NCBI GenBank assembly: GCA_045615765.1
Contig: JAZLFM010000042.1
Span: forward strand, 50,357-114,356
DNA from: UBA1715 sp045615765
GTDB lineage: Bacteria > Bacteroidota > Bacteroidia > Bacteroidales > UBA1715
DNA: 64,000 nucleotides
Reading direction: 5' to 3'
Made by a program: the position numbers and the translations under genes. A model generated the notes under the pieces. That model was not told where the DNA came from. It saw only the letters and a list, made by a program, of their open reading frames with translations, and ran no database searches. Position 1 is the first letter of the stretch. Every line of letters starts with the position of its first letter. Shown here in pieces: positions 36,360 to 44,637 of the stretch.

Positions 36360-36785
36360 ATGAAAATGAAACAAATATTATTATTTCTTTTATTATTATT
36401 TTCTATAACAGTTAATGCAAATGAAAAATACCAAATCTTATACTTTAGTCATGATACAACAATAATATATGAAGATACATTGTTAACTAACGCTGAATAT
36501 ACTGATCTATGTATTGCAGGTCAATTAGATGCAGAAATGTATCACGGGAAAAATGGGGCTCATTTTGCTTTAGGTATGCTTTTGGGAGGATTTTCTTTAA
36601 TAGGAACAGCATTGACTTCTCCTAGTCCAGAAAAGGGAAAACAAACTATGGCATTATCAAAAAACAAACAATTTTTTTCAGATCCAGGTTATCGTTCTTG
36701 TTACAAAAACAAAGCAAAAGGTCAAATGTTAAAAATGAATGCTTTGGGATGGGCTACATGGGTACTAATTTTGTTAACATTATAA
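36360..36785 (+). CDS. small predicted membrane protein of unknown function
   Basis: 141 aa. An N-terminal signal or membrane segment (about 4-19, LLFLLLLFSITVNA) is followed by a short soluble part. Then come a glycine-rich hydrophobic segment (FALGMLLGGFSLIGTALT, about 69-86) and a C-terminal hydrophobic helix (ALGWATWVLILLTL). The middle has PEKGKQTMALSKNKQFFSDPGY. No family is recognised. It lies between the 6S-like RNA and a terminator. A small TCCGAC/GTCGGA hairpin (36313-36336) lies 24 bases upstream of the start. Confidence 0.6.
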   Translation: MKMKQILLFLLLLFSITVNANEKYQILYFSHDTTIIYEDTLLTNAEYTDLCIAGQLDAEMYHGKNGAHFALGMLLGGFSLIGTALTSPSPEKGKQTMALSKNKQFFSDPGYRSCYKNKAKGQMLKMNALGWATWVLILLTL

Positions 36786-36803
36786 AAAATCTTTATACTA
36801 ACC

Positions 36804-36840
36804 AAAAAGTCCGTTAAGCAAATGCCTAACGGACTTTTTT
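36804..36840 (+). terminator. terminator hairpin, copy 1 of an identical pair
   Basis: AAAAAGTCCGTTA (36804-36816) pairs with TAACGGACTTTTT (36827-36839). The 36-base hairpin including flanks recurs unchanged at 37563-37598. It closes the 141-aa gene. Confidence 0.9.
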
Positions 36841-36851
36841 GGTTTTCTATT

Positions 36852-36881
36852 TTTGTAGATGCTATCAATTTTATATATTTG
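36852..36881 (+). promoter_or_regulatory. promoter of the 52-aa/DUF6169 gene pair
   Basis: TTTG at 36852-36855, 18 bases, then TATATTTG at 36874-36881. The ATG at 36908 follows 26 bases later. Confidence 0.75.
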
Positions 36882-36907
36882 CATAAACAAATCAATCACA
36901 CACACTA

Positions 36908-37066
36908 ATGGGAAAATTTAAAACATATAAAACAAGAGAAGAGGCAGCAGAAGCCTTTCGTCAAGCAATTGCGTTACGATCCAAATGGGAGTATGCAATA
37001 AAAAATAATTTATCTTTAGAAGAGATGAAGAAAATGGGCGTTGTTCCGTTGCGAGTTGGAAAATGA
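36908..37066 (+). CDS. 52-aa protein upstream of DUF6169 gene
   Basis: The ATG at 36908 opens a 52-residue frame: basic and helical, starting MGKFKTYKTREEAAEAFRQA and ending MGVVPLRVGK. Its stop overlaps the next start codon (ATGA at 37063-37066), and a strong promoter lies just upstream, so it is very probably translated. I do not recognise a family. Size, charge and coupling to a downstream gene resemble an antitoxin or small regulator, but this is only an inference. Confidence 0.65.
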   Translation: MGKFKTYKTREEAAEAFRQAIALRSKWEYAIKNNLSLEEMKKMGVVPLRVGK

Positions 37067-37563
37067 AAATTCAACTTTCAGCTTCTAAGATAAACCAAAC
37101 CGCTCCATACAAAGTTTATTTTTGTTCAGACACTTCGTTCGATTTTAAGTCAGATAATGGCTCTGAATTTCAAATTGGATTCACAGAGGATTGTATGATT
37201 TCAGAATCAGGAGTGTACCAATTTTATATTCAAAATAAGACGAAAACGCCCTCGTTAAGAGATATAAAATTGAAAAAAACGATTATTGCTGTGATTGAGC
37301 ATTTTTTTGAGGATAAAAATCGTGTCGCTGTTTACATCTGTGACTCAATGGATGGCAGGCAACAGGCAAGAAGTCGTTTGTTTCATATGTGGTTTAATTC
37401 CTATTCAGGAAAAGAAAAATACACACTCAAAACTGCATCTATTAATTTTGATGGTATTTCATACTATTCTGCATTACTGATTTGTAAAGACAATGAAGAT
37501 TATGAAGCTTATCTTGGTTTATTTCAAGATTTTATGCATCAATTAGCAGAAAAATATCAATAA
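37063..37563 (+). CDS. DUF6169 family protein
   Basis: 166 aa. It resembles the Bacteroidota DUF6169 family: YKVYFCSDTSFDFKSDNG and FQIGFTEDCMI near the start, then PSLRDIKLKKTIIAVIEHFF near residues 65-85 and VAVYICDSMDGRQQARSRLF near 94-113, with MWFNSY following. No transmembrane segment or signal peptide. No activity is established for the family. It is translationally coupled to the 52-aa gene, and the pair carries its own promoter and terminator, a self-contained module in the accessory island. Confidence 0.75.
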   Translation: MKIQLSASKINQTAPYKVYFCSDTSFDFKSDNGSEFQIGFTEDCMISESGVYQFYIQNKTKTPSLRDIKLKKTIIAVIEHFFEDKNRVAVYICDSMDGRQQARSRLFHMWFNSYSGKEKYTLKTASINFDGISYYSALLICKDNEDYEAYLGLFQDFMHQLAEKYQ

Positions 37564-37598
37564 AAAAGTCCGTTAAGCAAATGCCTAACGGACTTTTT
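37563..37598 (+). terminator. terminator hairpin, copy 2 of an identical pair
   Basis: Same hairpin as at 36804, base for base over 36 positions. It directly follows the DUF6169 stop and faces the end of pta; on the minus strand it also ends in T residues, so it may serve both. A 14-base perfect palindrome, GCGATAATTATCGC (37608-37621), lies between it and the pta stop. Confidence 0.9.
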
Positions 37599-37630
37599 GT
37601 GTTTAGTGCGATAATTATCGCTGTGGAATC

Positions 37631-38641
37631 CTATTGATTTTTTCTTCCAATTGCTTGTGTTGCTGTAATTGCGATAACATTAACAATATCGTTTACATAG
37701 CAACCACGAGAAAGGTCGTTTACTGGAGCGGCCATACCTTGTAAGATAGGTCCGTATGCTTCAGCATGACCGAATCTTTGTGCCATTTTGTATGCAATAT
37801 TACCTGCTTGTAAGTCTGGGAATACCAATACGTTGGCACGACCTTTCAATTCGCTTTTAGGAGCTTTCTTTTCTGCAACATTAGGAACCACAGCTGCATC
37901 AAATTGTAATTCTCCGTCGATTACTAAATTTGGATTCATTTCTTTCGCAATGTTTGTTGCATTAATTACTTTGTCAACAACTTCATGTTTTGCGCTGCCA
38001 TGAGTTGAGAAGCTAAGCATTGCAATACGAGCGTCCATATCTAGCAAATCTTTTGCAGATTTAGCACTTGTAACAGCGATTTCTGCTAGTTGTTTTTCAT
38101 CAGGAACAGGAGTTACCGCACAGTCAGCGAACAAGAACACGCCATCGTCGCCAAATTCCTTGTCTTTCAAAATAATAATGAAAGCACCAGAAACAACAGA
38201 AATACCTGGCATAGTTTTTATTAATTGTAGGGCAGGGCGAAGTACATTTCCAGTCGAATTTTCTGCACCAGCAACTTCACCGTCGGCATCGCCGGCTTTT
38301 ATCATAGTTGCAGCTAAATACAATGGATTCTTTACAGTTTTGCGAGCTGTTTCCAAATCCATACCTTTATTTTTGCGAAGTTCGTAAATCAAATTCGCAT
38401 ATTCTTCCATCTTTGGATGGTTTTCTGGGTCGATAACAGTTGCTTTACACAAATTTTTAAGACCGTTCTTTTCTGCAAAATCCTTAACGAATTCAGGTTT
38501 TGAAAGAATGATTAAATCTGCAAATCCTTCTCCTAAAACAATGTCGGCAGCTTTTAATGTTCGCTCTTCCGTACCTTCAGCCAAAACAATTCTTTGAATG
38601 TTCGACTTTGCTTTTTCTTTGAAATAATTTACGAAATCCAT
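37631..38641 (-). CDS. pta: phosphate acetyltransferase
   Basis: Acetyl-CoA plus phosphate gives acetyl phosphate, the substrate of AckA. 336 aa, the short form without the N-terminal regulatory domains of E. coli Pta. Signatures are RIVLAEGTEERTLKAA near residue 17, PLYLAATMIKAGDADGEVAG near 105-124, and the C-terminal NVLVFPDLQAGNIAYKMAQR near 285. It follows pgm on the same strand after a terminator. ackA lies beyond the 2.3-kb accessory island. Confidence 0.96.
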   Translation of the reverse strand: MDFVNYFKEKAKSNIQRIVLAEGTEERTLKAADIVLGEGFADLIILSKPEFVKDFAEKNGLKNLCKATVIDPENHPKMEEYANLIYELRKNKGMDLETARKTVKNPLYLAATMIKAGDADGEVAGAENSTGNVLRPALQLIKTMPGISVVSGAFIIILKDKEFGDDGVFLFADCAVTPVPDEKQLAEIAVTSAKSAKDLLDMDARIAMLSFSTHGSAKHEVVDKVINATNIAKEMNPNLVIDGELQFDAAVVPNVAEKKAPKSELKGRANVLVFPDLQAGNIAYKMAQRFGHAEAYGPILQGMAAPVNDLSRGCYVNDIVNVIAITATQAIGRKNQ

Positions 38642-38659
38642 ACTGTTATATTTTTTTTA

Positions 38660-38690
38660 TAAAAAAAGAGACGCAAAATCTTGCGTCTCT
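38660..38690 (-). terminator. terminator between pgm and pta (minus strand)
   Basis: AGAGACGCAA (38667-38676) pairs with TTGCGTCTCT (38681-38690), loop of 4. On the minus strand it is followed by seven T residues. It lies just after the pgm stop, so pta needs its own promoter or read-through. Confidence 0.9.
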
Positions 38691-38697
38691 ATATTAT

Positions 38698-40503
38698 TTA
38701 AATTCCTAATGATTTTTTCAAACCTTCGATTTTCTTGTTCAAATCTTCTTCGGCTTGTTTTAATTCGCCTTTGTTGGCAATATTTGTCTTCACACCGAAG
38801 TAGAATTTGATTAGAGGTTCTGTTCCTGAAGGTCTTGCAGTTACTTTAGAGCCATCTTCTGCGAAGAATTGTAACACATTTGATTTTGGCAAGTTGATAG
38901 GTTCAGTTCTGCCATCTTGGTATGTTGTGATTTGTTTTCCGTAGTCTTTAATGTAAGCTACTGGAGAACCGTTCAATTCTTTTGGAGGGTTGTTTCTGAA
39001 TGCTTCCATCATTGCTTGGATAGCTTCTTTACCAGCTTTACCTTCTTTTTCTATTGAACAAAGAGTTTCTTTGTACATTCCATATTCTACGTATGTTTCA
39101 ACTAGAACATCATACAAACTCTTTCCTTCGTTTTTAGCAACAGCAGCAGCTTCTGCAACAAGGCTACAAGCGATTACAGCATCTTTGTCGCGTACGAAAT
39201 CACCAGCTAGGTAACCAAAACTTTCTTCGCCACCGCCGATATATTGTTTTTGACCTTCCAATTCACGGATTTTTTCACCGATATATTTGAAACCTGTCAA
39301 AACGTCGAACATTTCTACGCCGAATTTCTTACACATATCTGTAATCAATTCAGTTGTAACGATAGTTTTTACAACAAATTCTTTTCCTTTAAGTTTTCCA
39401 GCTTTTTGCCATGCTGAAAGTAAGTATTGAGTTAGGATAGTAGCTGTTTGGTTACCATTCATAATTACATAGTTACCTTCAGAATTCTTAACAACAATAC
39501 CAACACGGTCGCCATCAGGGTCAGTTGCCATGATAATGTCAGCATTCATTGCTTTACCTTTTTCTATGGCAAGTTTCATCGCAGATTCTTTTTCAGGGTT
39601 AGGAGAACCTGTAACTTCATGGATTTTATTCAACCAATCTTTTTCTGTAACGAAATCTTCTTCCTTGATTTCACCGCAACCTGGTTTTCTCAATGAAGGG
39701 AATTCACCAGATACAAGAGCTTGTTCTTCAACAACATTTACATTTTCGAAGCCAAGTTCTTCCAAAACTCTTGGAACTAATTTAATACCTGTTCCGTGAA
39801 TAGAAGTGTAAACTATCTTAAGATCTTTTTGTTTCTTAATGATATCGCCGTTGATAGAAAGACTCTTAATTGCATCGATATAAGGGCGGTCGATCAATTC
39901 ATCCCAAAGAATGATATTTTCTTCGTTTCCTTTCCATTTAACATCATCGATAGAAGCGATTTTGTTTACTTCGTCAATCACATTCTTATCATGTGGTGGC
40001 ACTAATTGGCAACCATCATTCCAATATGCTTTGTAACCGTTGTATTTTGCAGGGTTGTGAGAAGCAGTGATGTTTACACCTGCTTGGCAACCTAAATGAC
40101 GGATTGCGAAAGACAATTCTGGAGTTGGACGTAATTCTTTTGAAAGATATACTTTGAAACCATTAGCAGCGAAAATGTTTGCAGTTGTTTCTGCGAACAA
40201 ACGGCTACGAAGACGGCAATCGTGAATAACAGCAACTTTAATTTCTGATTCGTTAGGGTACGCTTTCTTGATGTAGTTAGCAAAACCTTGTGTTGCCATA
40301 CCAACAGTGTAGATGTTCATTTTGTTAGTACCAACACCGATTACACCACGTAAACCACCAGTTCCGAATTCAAGATTTTGGTAGAAAGCATTTTCCAATT
40401 CAGGGTCGTTGTTGTCGATTAAGTACTGAATTTCTTTTTTAGTTTTTTCGTCGTAGTTACCTGTAAGCCATTGTTTGGCCTTGTTTAATATTTCTTGATC
40501 CAT
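38698..40503 (-). CDS. phosphoglucomutase/phosphomannomutase family protein
   Basis: 601 aa. Alpha-D-phosphohexomutase, interconverting hexose 1- and 6-phosphates. The active-site serine loop is TASHNPAKYNGYK near residue 145, the magnesium loop ATDPDGDRVGI near 330, the sugar-binding GGGEESFGYL near 427, and the phosphate-binding RPSGTEPLIKFYFG near 562. Length and sequence fit the long PGM/PMM type (PgcA-like) of Bacteroidota and Firmicutes. Glucose versus mannose preference cannot be decided from sequence alone. Confidence 0.92.
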   Translation of the reverse strand: MDQEILNKAKQWLTGNYDEKTKKEIQYLIDNNDPELENAFYQNLEFGTGGLRGVIGVGTNKMNIYTVGMATQGFANYIKKAYPNESEIKVAVIHDCRLRSRLFAETTANIFAANGFKVYLSKELRPTPELSFAIRHLGCQAGVNITASHNPAKYNGYKAYWNDGCQLVPPHDKNVIDEVNKIASIDDVKWKGNEENIILWDELIDRPYIDAIKSLSINGDIIKKQKDLKIVYTSIHGTGIKLVPRVLEELGFENVNVVEEQALVSGEFPSLRKPGCGEIKEEDFVTEKDWLNKIHEVTGSPNPEKESAMKLAIEKGKAMNADIIMATDPDGDRVGIVVKNSEGNYVIMNGNQTATILTQYLLSAWQKAGKLKGKEFVVKTIVTTELITDMCKKFGVEMFDVLTGFKYIGEKIRELEGQKQYIGGGEESFGYLAGDFVRDKDAVIACSLVAEAAAVAKNEGKSLYDVLVETYVEYGMYKETLCSIEKEGKAGKEAIQAMMEAFRNNPPKELNGSPVAYIKDYGKQITTYQDGRTEPINLPKSNVLQFFAEDGSKVTARPSGTEPLIKFYFGVKTNIANKGELKQAEEDLNKKIEGLKKSLGI

Positions 40504-40533
40504 TGTAAAATTATGTTTCTAAAATTAAGTTCC

Positions 40534-40541
40534 CAAAATTA
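40534..40541 (-). promoter_or_regulatory. -7 element upstream of the phosphohexomutase gene
   Basis: Reads TAATTTTG on the minus strand, matching TAnnTTTG, 30 bases before the start. The -33 element is not clear. Confidence 0.4.
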
Positions 40542-40644
40542 AGAATTATTCTTGTAACTCATACATAATATGAATGTGATTTTTGATAATAAAAAACAAA
40601 AGATATTTCGGTAAAAGAACTATCTTGTACAAAATTTTTTGAAA

Positions 40645-41958
40645 ATGAAATGTCGTATTCTCATTCTTAGTCTTGCATCATGCTGCTTCTTGGGGTGTAA
40701 TGGTCAAAAAACAAGCGATAATGGTCATAGTGGAATAATGGCCGAAGTGTATCGTGTATGCCCCAAGGCTGATGTTGTTAATATAGAACAGAAAATGGAA
40801 TCAATAGAGGTTGAATTTGTATGTAACGACAAACCAATTTCTATGATTTTTGATAAAAAAGGTATGCTTCTTTATACCGAATCTGCGTTTAATGCCTCAA
40901 GTGATTTTTTGCAAAAAATCGACAAGAAAATAAACAAAACACACGCTGGTTGGTTGTTGGATGAGATTTCATTAATAGAAACTGCTGATACTTCGTTTGT
41001 AAAATTAGAAGTGATTAAGAATGGTGTTGAGGAAAGTCTGTTTTTTACTATGGATGGAAAGTTTTATAAAGTAAAAAATGTTCAAAATAACGAACCTTGG
41101 TCACTAAAAACATTAGAGAATAATCTGTATTACAAAACATTGCCATACAATTTTATACAACCAGATAGACAGTTTGATGTTCCAGAAATTCTAAAAGAAA
41201 TTTCAGGCATTTCACTTGTAAACGATAGTCTTTTGTTTTGTGTGCAAGATGAACTTGGTGCCGTCTTTCAAATTGATTTAAATAACGAAACAATGTCGAC
41301 CGTTGCTCGATTTACCGATATTGGTGATTTTGAGGATATTCAAGTCGTTGGAAATATGGTTACAATTCTTCGTAGTGATGGTGTTTTATTTACATTTGAC
41401 TACGATTATTTTTCGGGAAAAGCATCTGAAGCACGCATACAGGTTCCTTGTATGAATATCGAAGGTCTATGGTATGATAGACAATCAAAACAATATCTTG
41501 TTTCGTGTAAAGAACCATCAGTTTCTGTTCGGGCGGCAACAAAGAAAGAACATAAAGAAATTGTTAAGCAAAACGCAGAAAAAGAACGCTTTGTTTATTC
41601 GTTTTCGTTGAATTCAGCTAATAAACCCAAAGAACACTTGGCTATTGCAATTGCGGAAATCCGATCATTCATAAAGGAACACTATCAAATTGACTCTGTA
41701 CAAAACATTACATTTAACCCGTCAGCATTGGCTATCCATCCAAAAACCAAAGATATGTATGTTTTGTCGGCAACTGATAGATTGATAGCAGTTTATAGCG
41801 GGAAAGCTTTAATAAATGTAATGCTTCTTCCACCAGAATTATTCTACAAACCTGAAGGGGTAGAGTTCTTATCAAACGGCGATATGGTTATTTGTAGCGA
41901 GGGTATGAAAAAAGGTTATGTGCAAGGACAAATAACTATATTGAAAATGAAAGATTAG
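40645..41958 (+). CDS. lipoprotein with PepSY-like N-terminus and SdiA-regulated-like beta-propeller domain
   Basis: 437 aa from the ATG at 40645; a TTG two codons earlier is less likely. The signal ends in a lipobox (CFLGC, Cys near residue 18). Residues about 30-150 hold two copies of a PepSY-like/periplasmic inhibitor-like pattern (VVNIEQKMESIEVEFVCNDKPI, and a weaker second). From about 170 the protein resembles the SdiA-regulated (YjiK-type) propeller family: EISGISLVNDSLLFCVQDELG, FTDIGDFEDIQVVG, FNPSALAIHPKTKDMYVLSA, YKPEGVEFLSNGDMVICSEG. The partner or substrate is unknown. Its stop overlaps that of the converging symporter gene. Confidence 0.78.
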   Translation: MKCRILILSLASCCFLGCNGQKTSDNGHSGIMAEVYRVCPKADVVNIEQKMESIEVEFVCNDKPISMIFDKKGMLLYTESAFNASSDFLQKIDKKINKTHAGWLLDEISLIETADTSFVKLEVIKNGVEESLFFTMDGKFYKVKNVQNNEPWSLKTLENNLYYKTLPYNFIQPDRQFDVPEILKEISGISLVNDSLLFCVQDELGAVFQIDLNNETMSTVARFTDIGDFEDIQVVGNMVTILRSDGVLFTFDYDYFSGKASEARIQVPCMNIEGLWYDRQSKQYLVSCKEPSVSVRAATKKEHKEIVKQNAEKERFVYSFSLNSANKPKEHLAIAIAEIRSFIKEHYQIDSVQNITFNPSALAIHPKTKDMYVLSATDRLIAVYSGKALINVMLLPPELFYKPEGVEFLSNGDMVICSEGMKKGYVQGQITILKMKD

Positions 41959-43328
41959 TTTTCATCTTCGCATTCTTCATCCAAATTGCCATTCCACAAA
42001 TAATGGCGGGTTTCCTTCACAATAACACCTGATAACAATAGGAGAGAAATGAGGTTTGGCACAGCCATCAAAGCGTTCATTATGTCGGCTAAATCCCAAA
42101 CCAAAGTAAATTCCATACAGCTACCGGCAATTACACCTAAAATCCATAATGAACGATAGATTCGAATAAGAACTTTTCCACCTAAATATTCAATCGCTCT
42201 TTCTCCACAGTAAGTCCAGCCTAAAATTGTCGAGAAGGCGAACGTCACAATTCCGATTGAAAGTATTGGTGTGCCCACATATGGGATTTCGCCAAAAGCC
42301 AAATGGGTTAAAATACCAGGAGAAGAAATATCTATATGGTCAAATGCAAGAATACTTGAAACGATAACAAGACCTGTCAATGTGCAAATCACAACGCTGT
42401 CCCAAAAAACTCCCGACGAAAGCACCAACGCTTGTCTTACCGGATTTTTTGTCTTTGCCGCTGCTGCAATAATAGGGGACGAACCTAATCCGGATTCATT
42501 TGAAAACAATCCTCGTGCAAGTCCATAGCGCATAGTTGTCATTATGGCTGTCCCTGCAACGCCACCAACTCCTGCTTTCAGTGAAAATGCGTCAGAAACT
42601 ATCCAACACAAAGCTTTCCATAAATATGCATTATTCACGAACAATATATATACGCATCCAACTATGTATATAAGAGCCATAAAAGGTACGAGGCTACTGC
42701 ATACTTTCGATATTTTTTTTACTCCGCCAATCACTACCAATCCAACAATTATGGCCATGCCAACTCCTATGGCAAATCGTCCCATTGCATCGCTTTCGAA
42801 TGGGCTATATGGCAAAAGTATTTCGCTGACAGCTTTTGCCTGAACCGTGTTTCCGATTCCAAATGCGGCAAAACTTGTAAAAATGGCAAATAAGATTGCG
42901 AGCCACTTCATGCCCAAGCCTCGGTCTAAGGCATACATTGGTCCACCGACAACTTCACCGTTCTCATTTCTTGTTCGATATTTTACGGCAAGCAAACCTT
43001 CGCCATATTTTGTAGCAATACCAAGTACGCCAGACATAAAGCACCAAAATACCGCACCTGGTCCACCAAGTGAAATAGCTGTAGCTACACCAATAATGTT
43101 TCCCGTACCTATAGATGCCGCCAAAGACGTTGCTAATGCACCAAATTGGCTTACTTCTCCCGTGCTTTCTTTGTCGGGTTTTACGCTTAGTTTTATGGCA
43201 GTGAAGATCTTTCTTTGAGGAAATTTTAATCGAATTGTCAAATAGATATGCGTGCCAATAAGAAGGATGATCATTGGCCATCCCCAAACAATACTGTTTA
43301 TCTCGTTTATTATATCAGCAGCAGTCAA
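41955..43328 (-). CDS. alanine/glycine:cation symporter (AlsT/AgcS family)
   Basis: 457 aa, about 10-11 predicted membrane helices. It imports alanine or glycine with sodium. Family signatures are VWGWPMIILLIGTHIYLTIRL-like start (IVWGWPMIILLIG), SIGTGNIIGVATAISLGGPG near residue 71-90, GEGLLAVKYR near 108, and RGLFSNESGLGSSP near 270. The only start giving the family's normal N-terminus is a TTG at 43328; the frame upstream closes at a stop with no ATG. A -7 box lies 23 bases upstream of it. Confidence 0.92.
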   Translation of the reverse strand: MTAADIINEINSIVWGWPMIILLIGTHIYLTIRLKFPQRKIFTAIKLSVKPDKESTGEVSQFGALATSLAASIGTGNIIGVATAISLGGPGAVFWCFMSGVLGIATKYGEGLLAVKYRTRNENGEVVGGPMYALDRGLGMKWLAILFAIFTSFAAFGIGNTVQAKAVSEILLPYSPFESDAMGRFAIGVGMAIIVGLVVIGGVKKISKVCSSLVPFMALIYIVGCVYILFVNNAYLWKALCWIVSDAFSLKAGVGGVAGTAIMTTMRYGLARGLFSNESGLGSSPIIAAAAKTKNPVRQALVLSSGVFWDSVVICTLTGLVIVSSILAFDHIDISSPGILTHLAFGEIPYVGTPILSIGIVTFAFSTILGWTYCGERAIEYLGGKVLIRIYRSLWILGVIAGSCMEFTLVWDLADIMNALMAVPNLISLLLLSGVIVKETRHYLWNGNLDEECEDEN

Positions 43329-43350
43329 TTTGATTCTGTATTAAACCGCG

Positions 43351-43358
43351 CAAAGATA
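43351..43358 (-). promoter_or_regulatory. -7 element upstream of the alanine symporter
   Basis: Reads TATCTTTG on the minus strand, an exact TAnnTTTG match, 22 bases before the TTG start codon. Confidence 0.45.
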
Positions 43359-43403
43359 AATAAAAAGTGATAGGGGGAAAATGCAAAAGAGAATATGTAA
43401 AAA

Positions 43404-43441
43404 AATCAGTAGCCAGATAACAATGTAGCTGACTACTGATT
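43404..43441. repeat. inverted repeat in the spacer before the scarred region
   Basis: AATCAGTAG (43404-43412) and CTACTGATT (43433-43441) are perfect complements with a 20-base spacer; ACTGATTACTGAC follows as a short direct repeat. No T run. It lies 12 bases from a truncated gene, at the edge of the rearranged region. Confidence 0.7.
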
Positions 43442-43453
43442 ACTGACAATCGA

Positions 43454-43776
43454 CTAATCCATAACCGGACGTATATTTAGACCAATATTACGATTGCCTA
43501 CAGATATAAAAGCTGTGTCTCTGCTAAACACAAGTTTTTTCGCACGGAAAGGATAAACAGTATCAACTTCCGAAGACCAATAATATCCTACAGTATTTAA
43601 GAGAATTCTATCTTGGTATTCTCCCTCTGCTCGAAGCGTGATGGAATTTCCATTTGGACCAGTCACAACTACTTCGTAGTAACAATAATAGCTATTCACG
43701 TCTTGTGGCACCCAAGTACATTTATCTATAAGTTCTTGCCATTCTGCAGCAGTTGGTATTCTCCACTTGCCACCAA
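43454..43776 (-). pseudogene. 3' fragment of a gene for a surface protein with a Fibrobacter-type major paralogous domain
   Basis: From about position 43776 to the stop at 43454 the minus strand encodes GGKWRIPTAAEWQELIDKC, then VTGPNGNSITLRAEGEY and GYYWSSEV, ending NIGLNIRPVMD. This is the C-terminal end of the major-paralogous/formylglycine-like domain found at the tip of many Bacteroidota secreted lipoproteins. The frame continues about 29 codons upstream, but those read antisense through the neighbouring gltS fragment and show no homology. The N-terminal part of the gene, including any signal peptide, is missing. Confidence 0.75.
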
Positions 43777-44608
43777 GTATTATTGTTGGAAGTATTGTTG
43801 GCGTGATTTTTATGAATATTTTGCGCAGAAAGGGCAAATTGAGAATAAAATCGGCTAATTTCAAGGAAGTTTATACGTTGGAGGATTACGAATCCGAAAA
43901 CGAAATTCCTCATGCTGAATCAATCGACAAAATGTCGGTGCAATTGAGTTTGGTTTTGTTGGTTTATGCAATTGTATTTTTGTTTATGTATGGCGTACAA
44001 AGCCTTGACATGGGTACTTTTGGCGAGAAAACAATCAAGCCAATGTCGTGGGGAACAATTTTCGGCTCGCTGACAAAATTTGTGATCACAAAATTACGCA
44101 AACATAAATTGATGAATCGTGAATACATCAACAATTACACGTTGGACCGAATTGCGGGTACGTGTTTTGATTTTATGATTGTTGCCGGCACTGCTGCAAT
44201 TGATTTCAATAATTTGCAAGGAATTTGGTTGCCATTGATTTTAATTTGTACGGTAGGGGCGATTATTACGTTTGTGTACGTATTGTGGTGCTCGAAATAT
44301 CTTTTCCCGGATTACACGTACGAAGGTTTCTTCTCGTTGTTCGGAATGTTGACGGGAACTGCAAGCAACGGTATGATTTTGTTGCGCGAAATTGATCCGA
44401 AATTTGAAACTCCTGCGGCAAACAACTTGGTTCTTCAGGCAATTCCTGCCATAGCGTTTGGTTTCCCTGTATTGTTGGTCGTTGGTTTTGCTCCGCAAAG
44501 TCTTCATAATTGTATGATTTCGTTGGCGATTTACTGCTCGGATTTTCGGCGTTTACACTGTTTATTTTTAGAAAGAAAATCTTTTGCAGAAAGAAGAAAT
44601 CCGAATAG
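43777..44608 (+). pseudogene. sodium/glutamate symporter gene (gltS-like), truncated at the 5' end and frameshifted
   Basis: The plus strand reads the C-terminal half of a GltS-type symporter: IVGSIVGVIFMNILRRKGK, NREYINNYTLDRIAGTCFDF, WLPLILICTVGAIITFVYVLW, GMLTGTASNGMILLREIDP. The N-terminal half, with its start codon, is absent; before about 43777 the DNA belongs to the opposite-strand fragment. At 44529-44532 one T appears lost from a T run. Shifting frame there restores a normal hydrophobic tail (LLLGFSAFTLFIFRKK) ending at a TAG at 44606-44608. The unshifted frame gives an abnormal arginine-rich tail running to 44636. Confidence 0.82.
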
Positions 44609-44637
44609 TAGAGACGCGATTCATAAAAATACATAAT

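Noticed and set aside
36804..37598. Two identical 36-base repeats considered as a CRISPR array or insertion-sequence ends.
   Set aside because: Only two copies, about 720 bases apart, palindromic with T tails, each directly after a gene: terminators fit better. No transposase lies between them.
43454..43864. A complete 136-aa protein.
   Set aside because: The first 29 codons are antisense to the gltS fragment; only the downstream part has homology.
43777..44636. A complete 289-aa membrane protein.
   Set aside because: It lacks a proper start and the N-terminal half of GltS, and its last residues are out of frame with the conserved tail.
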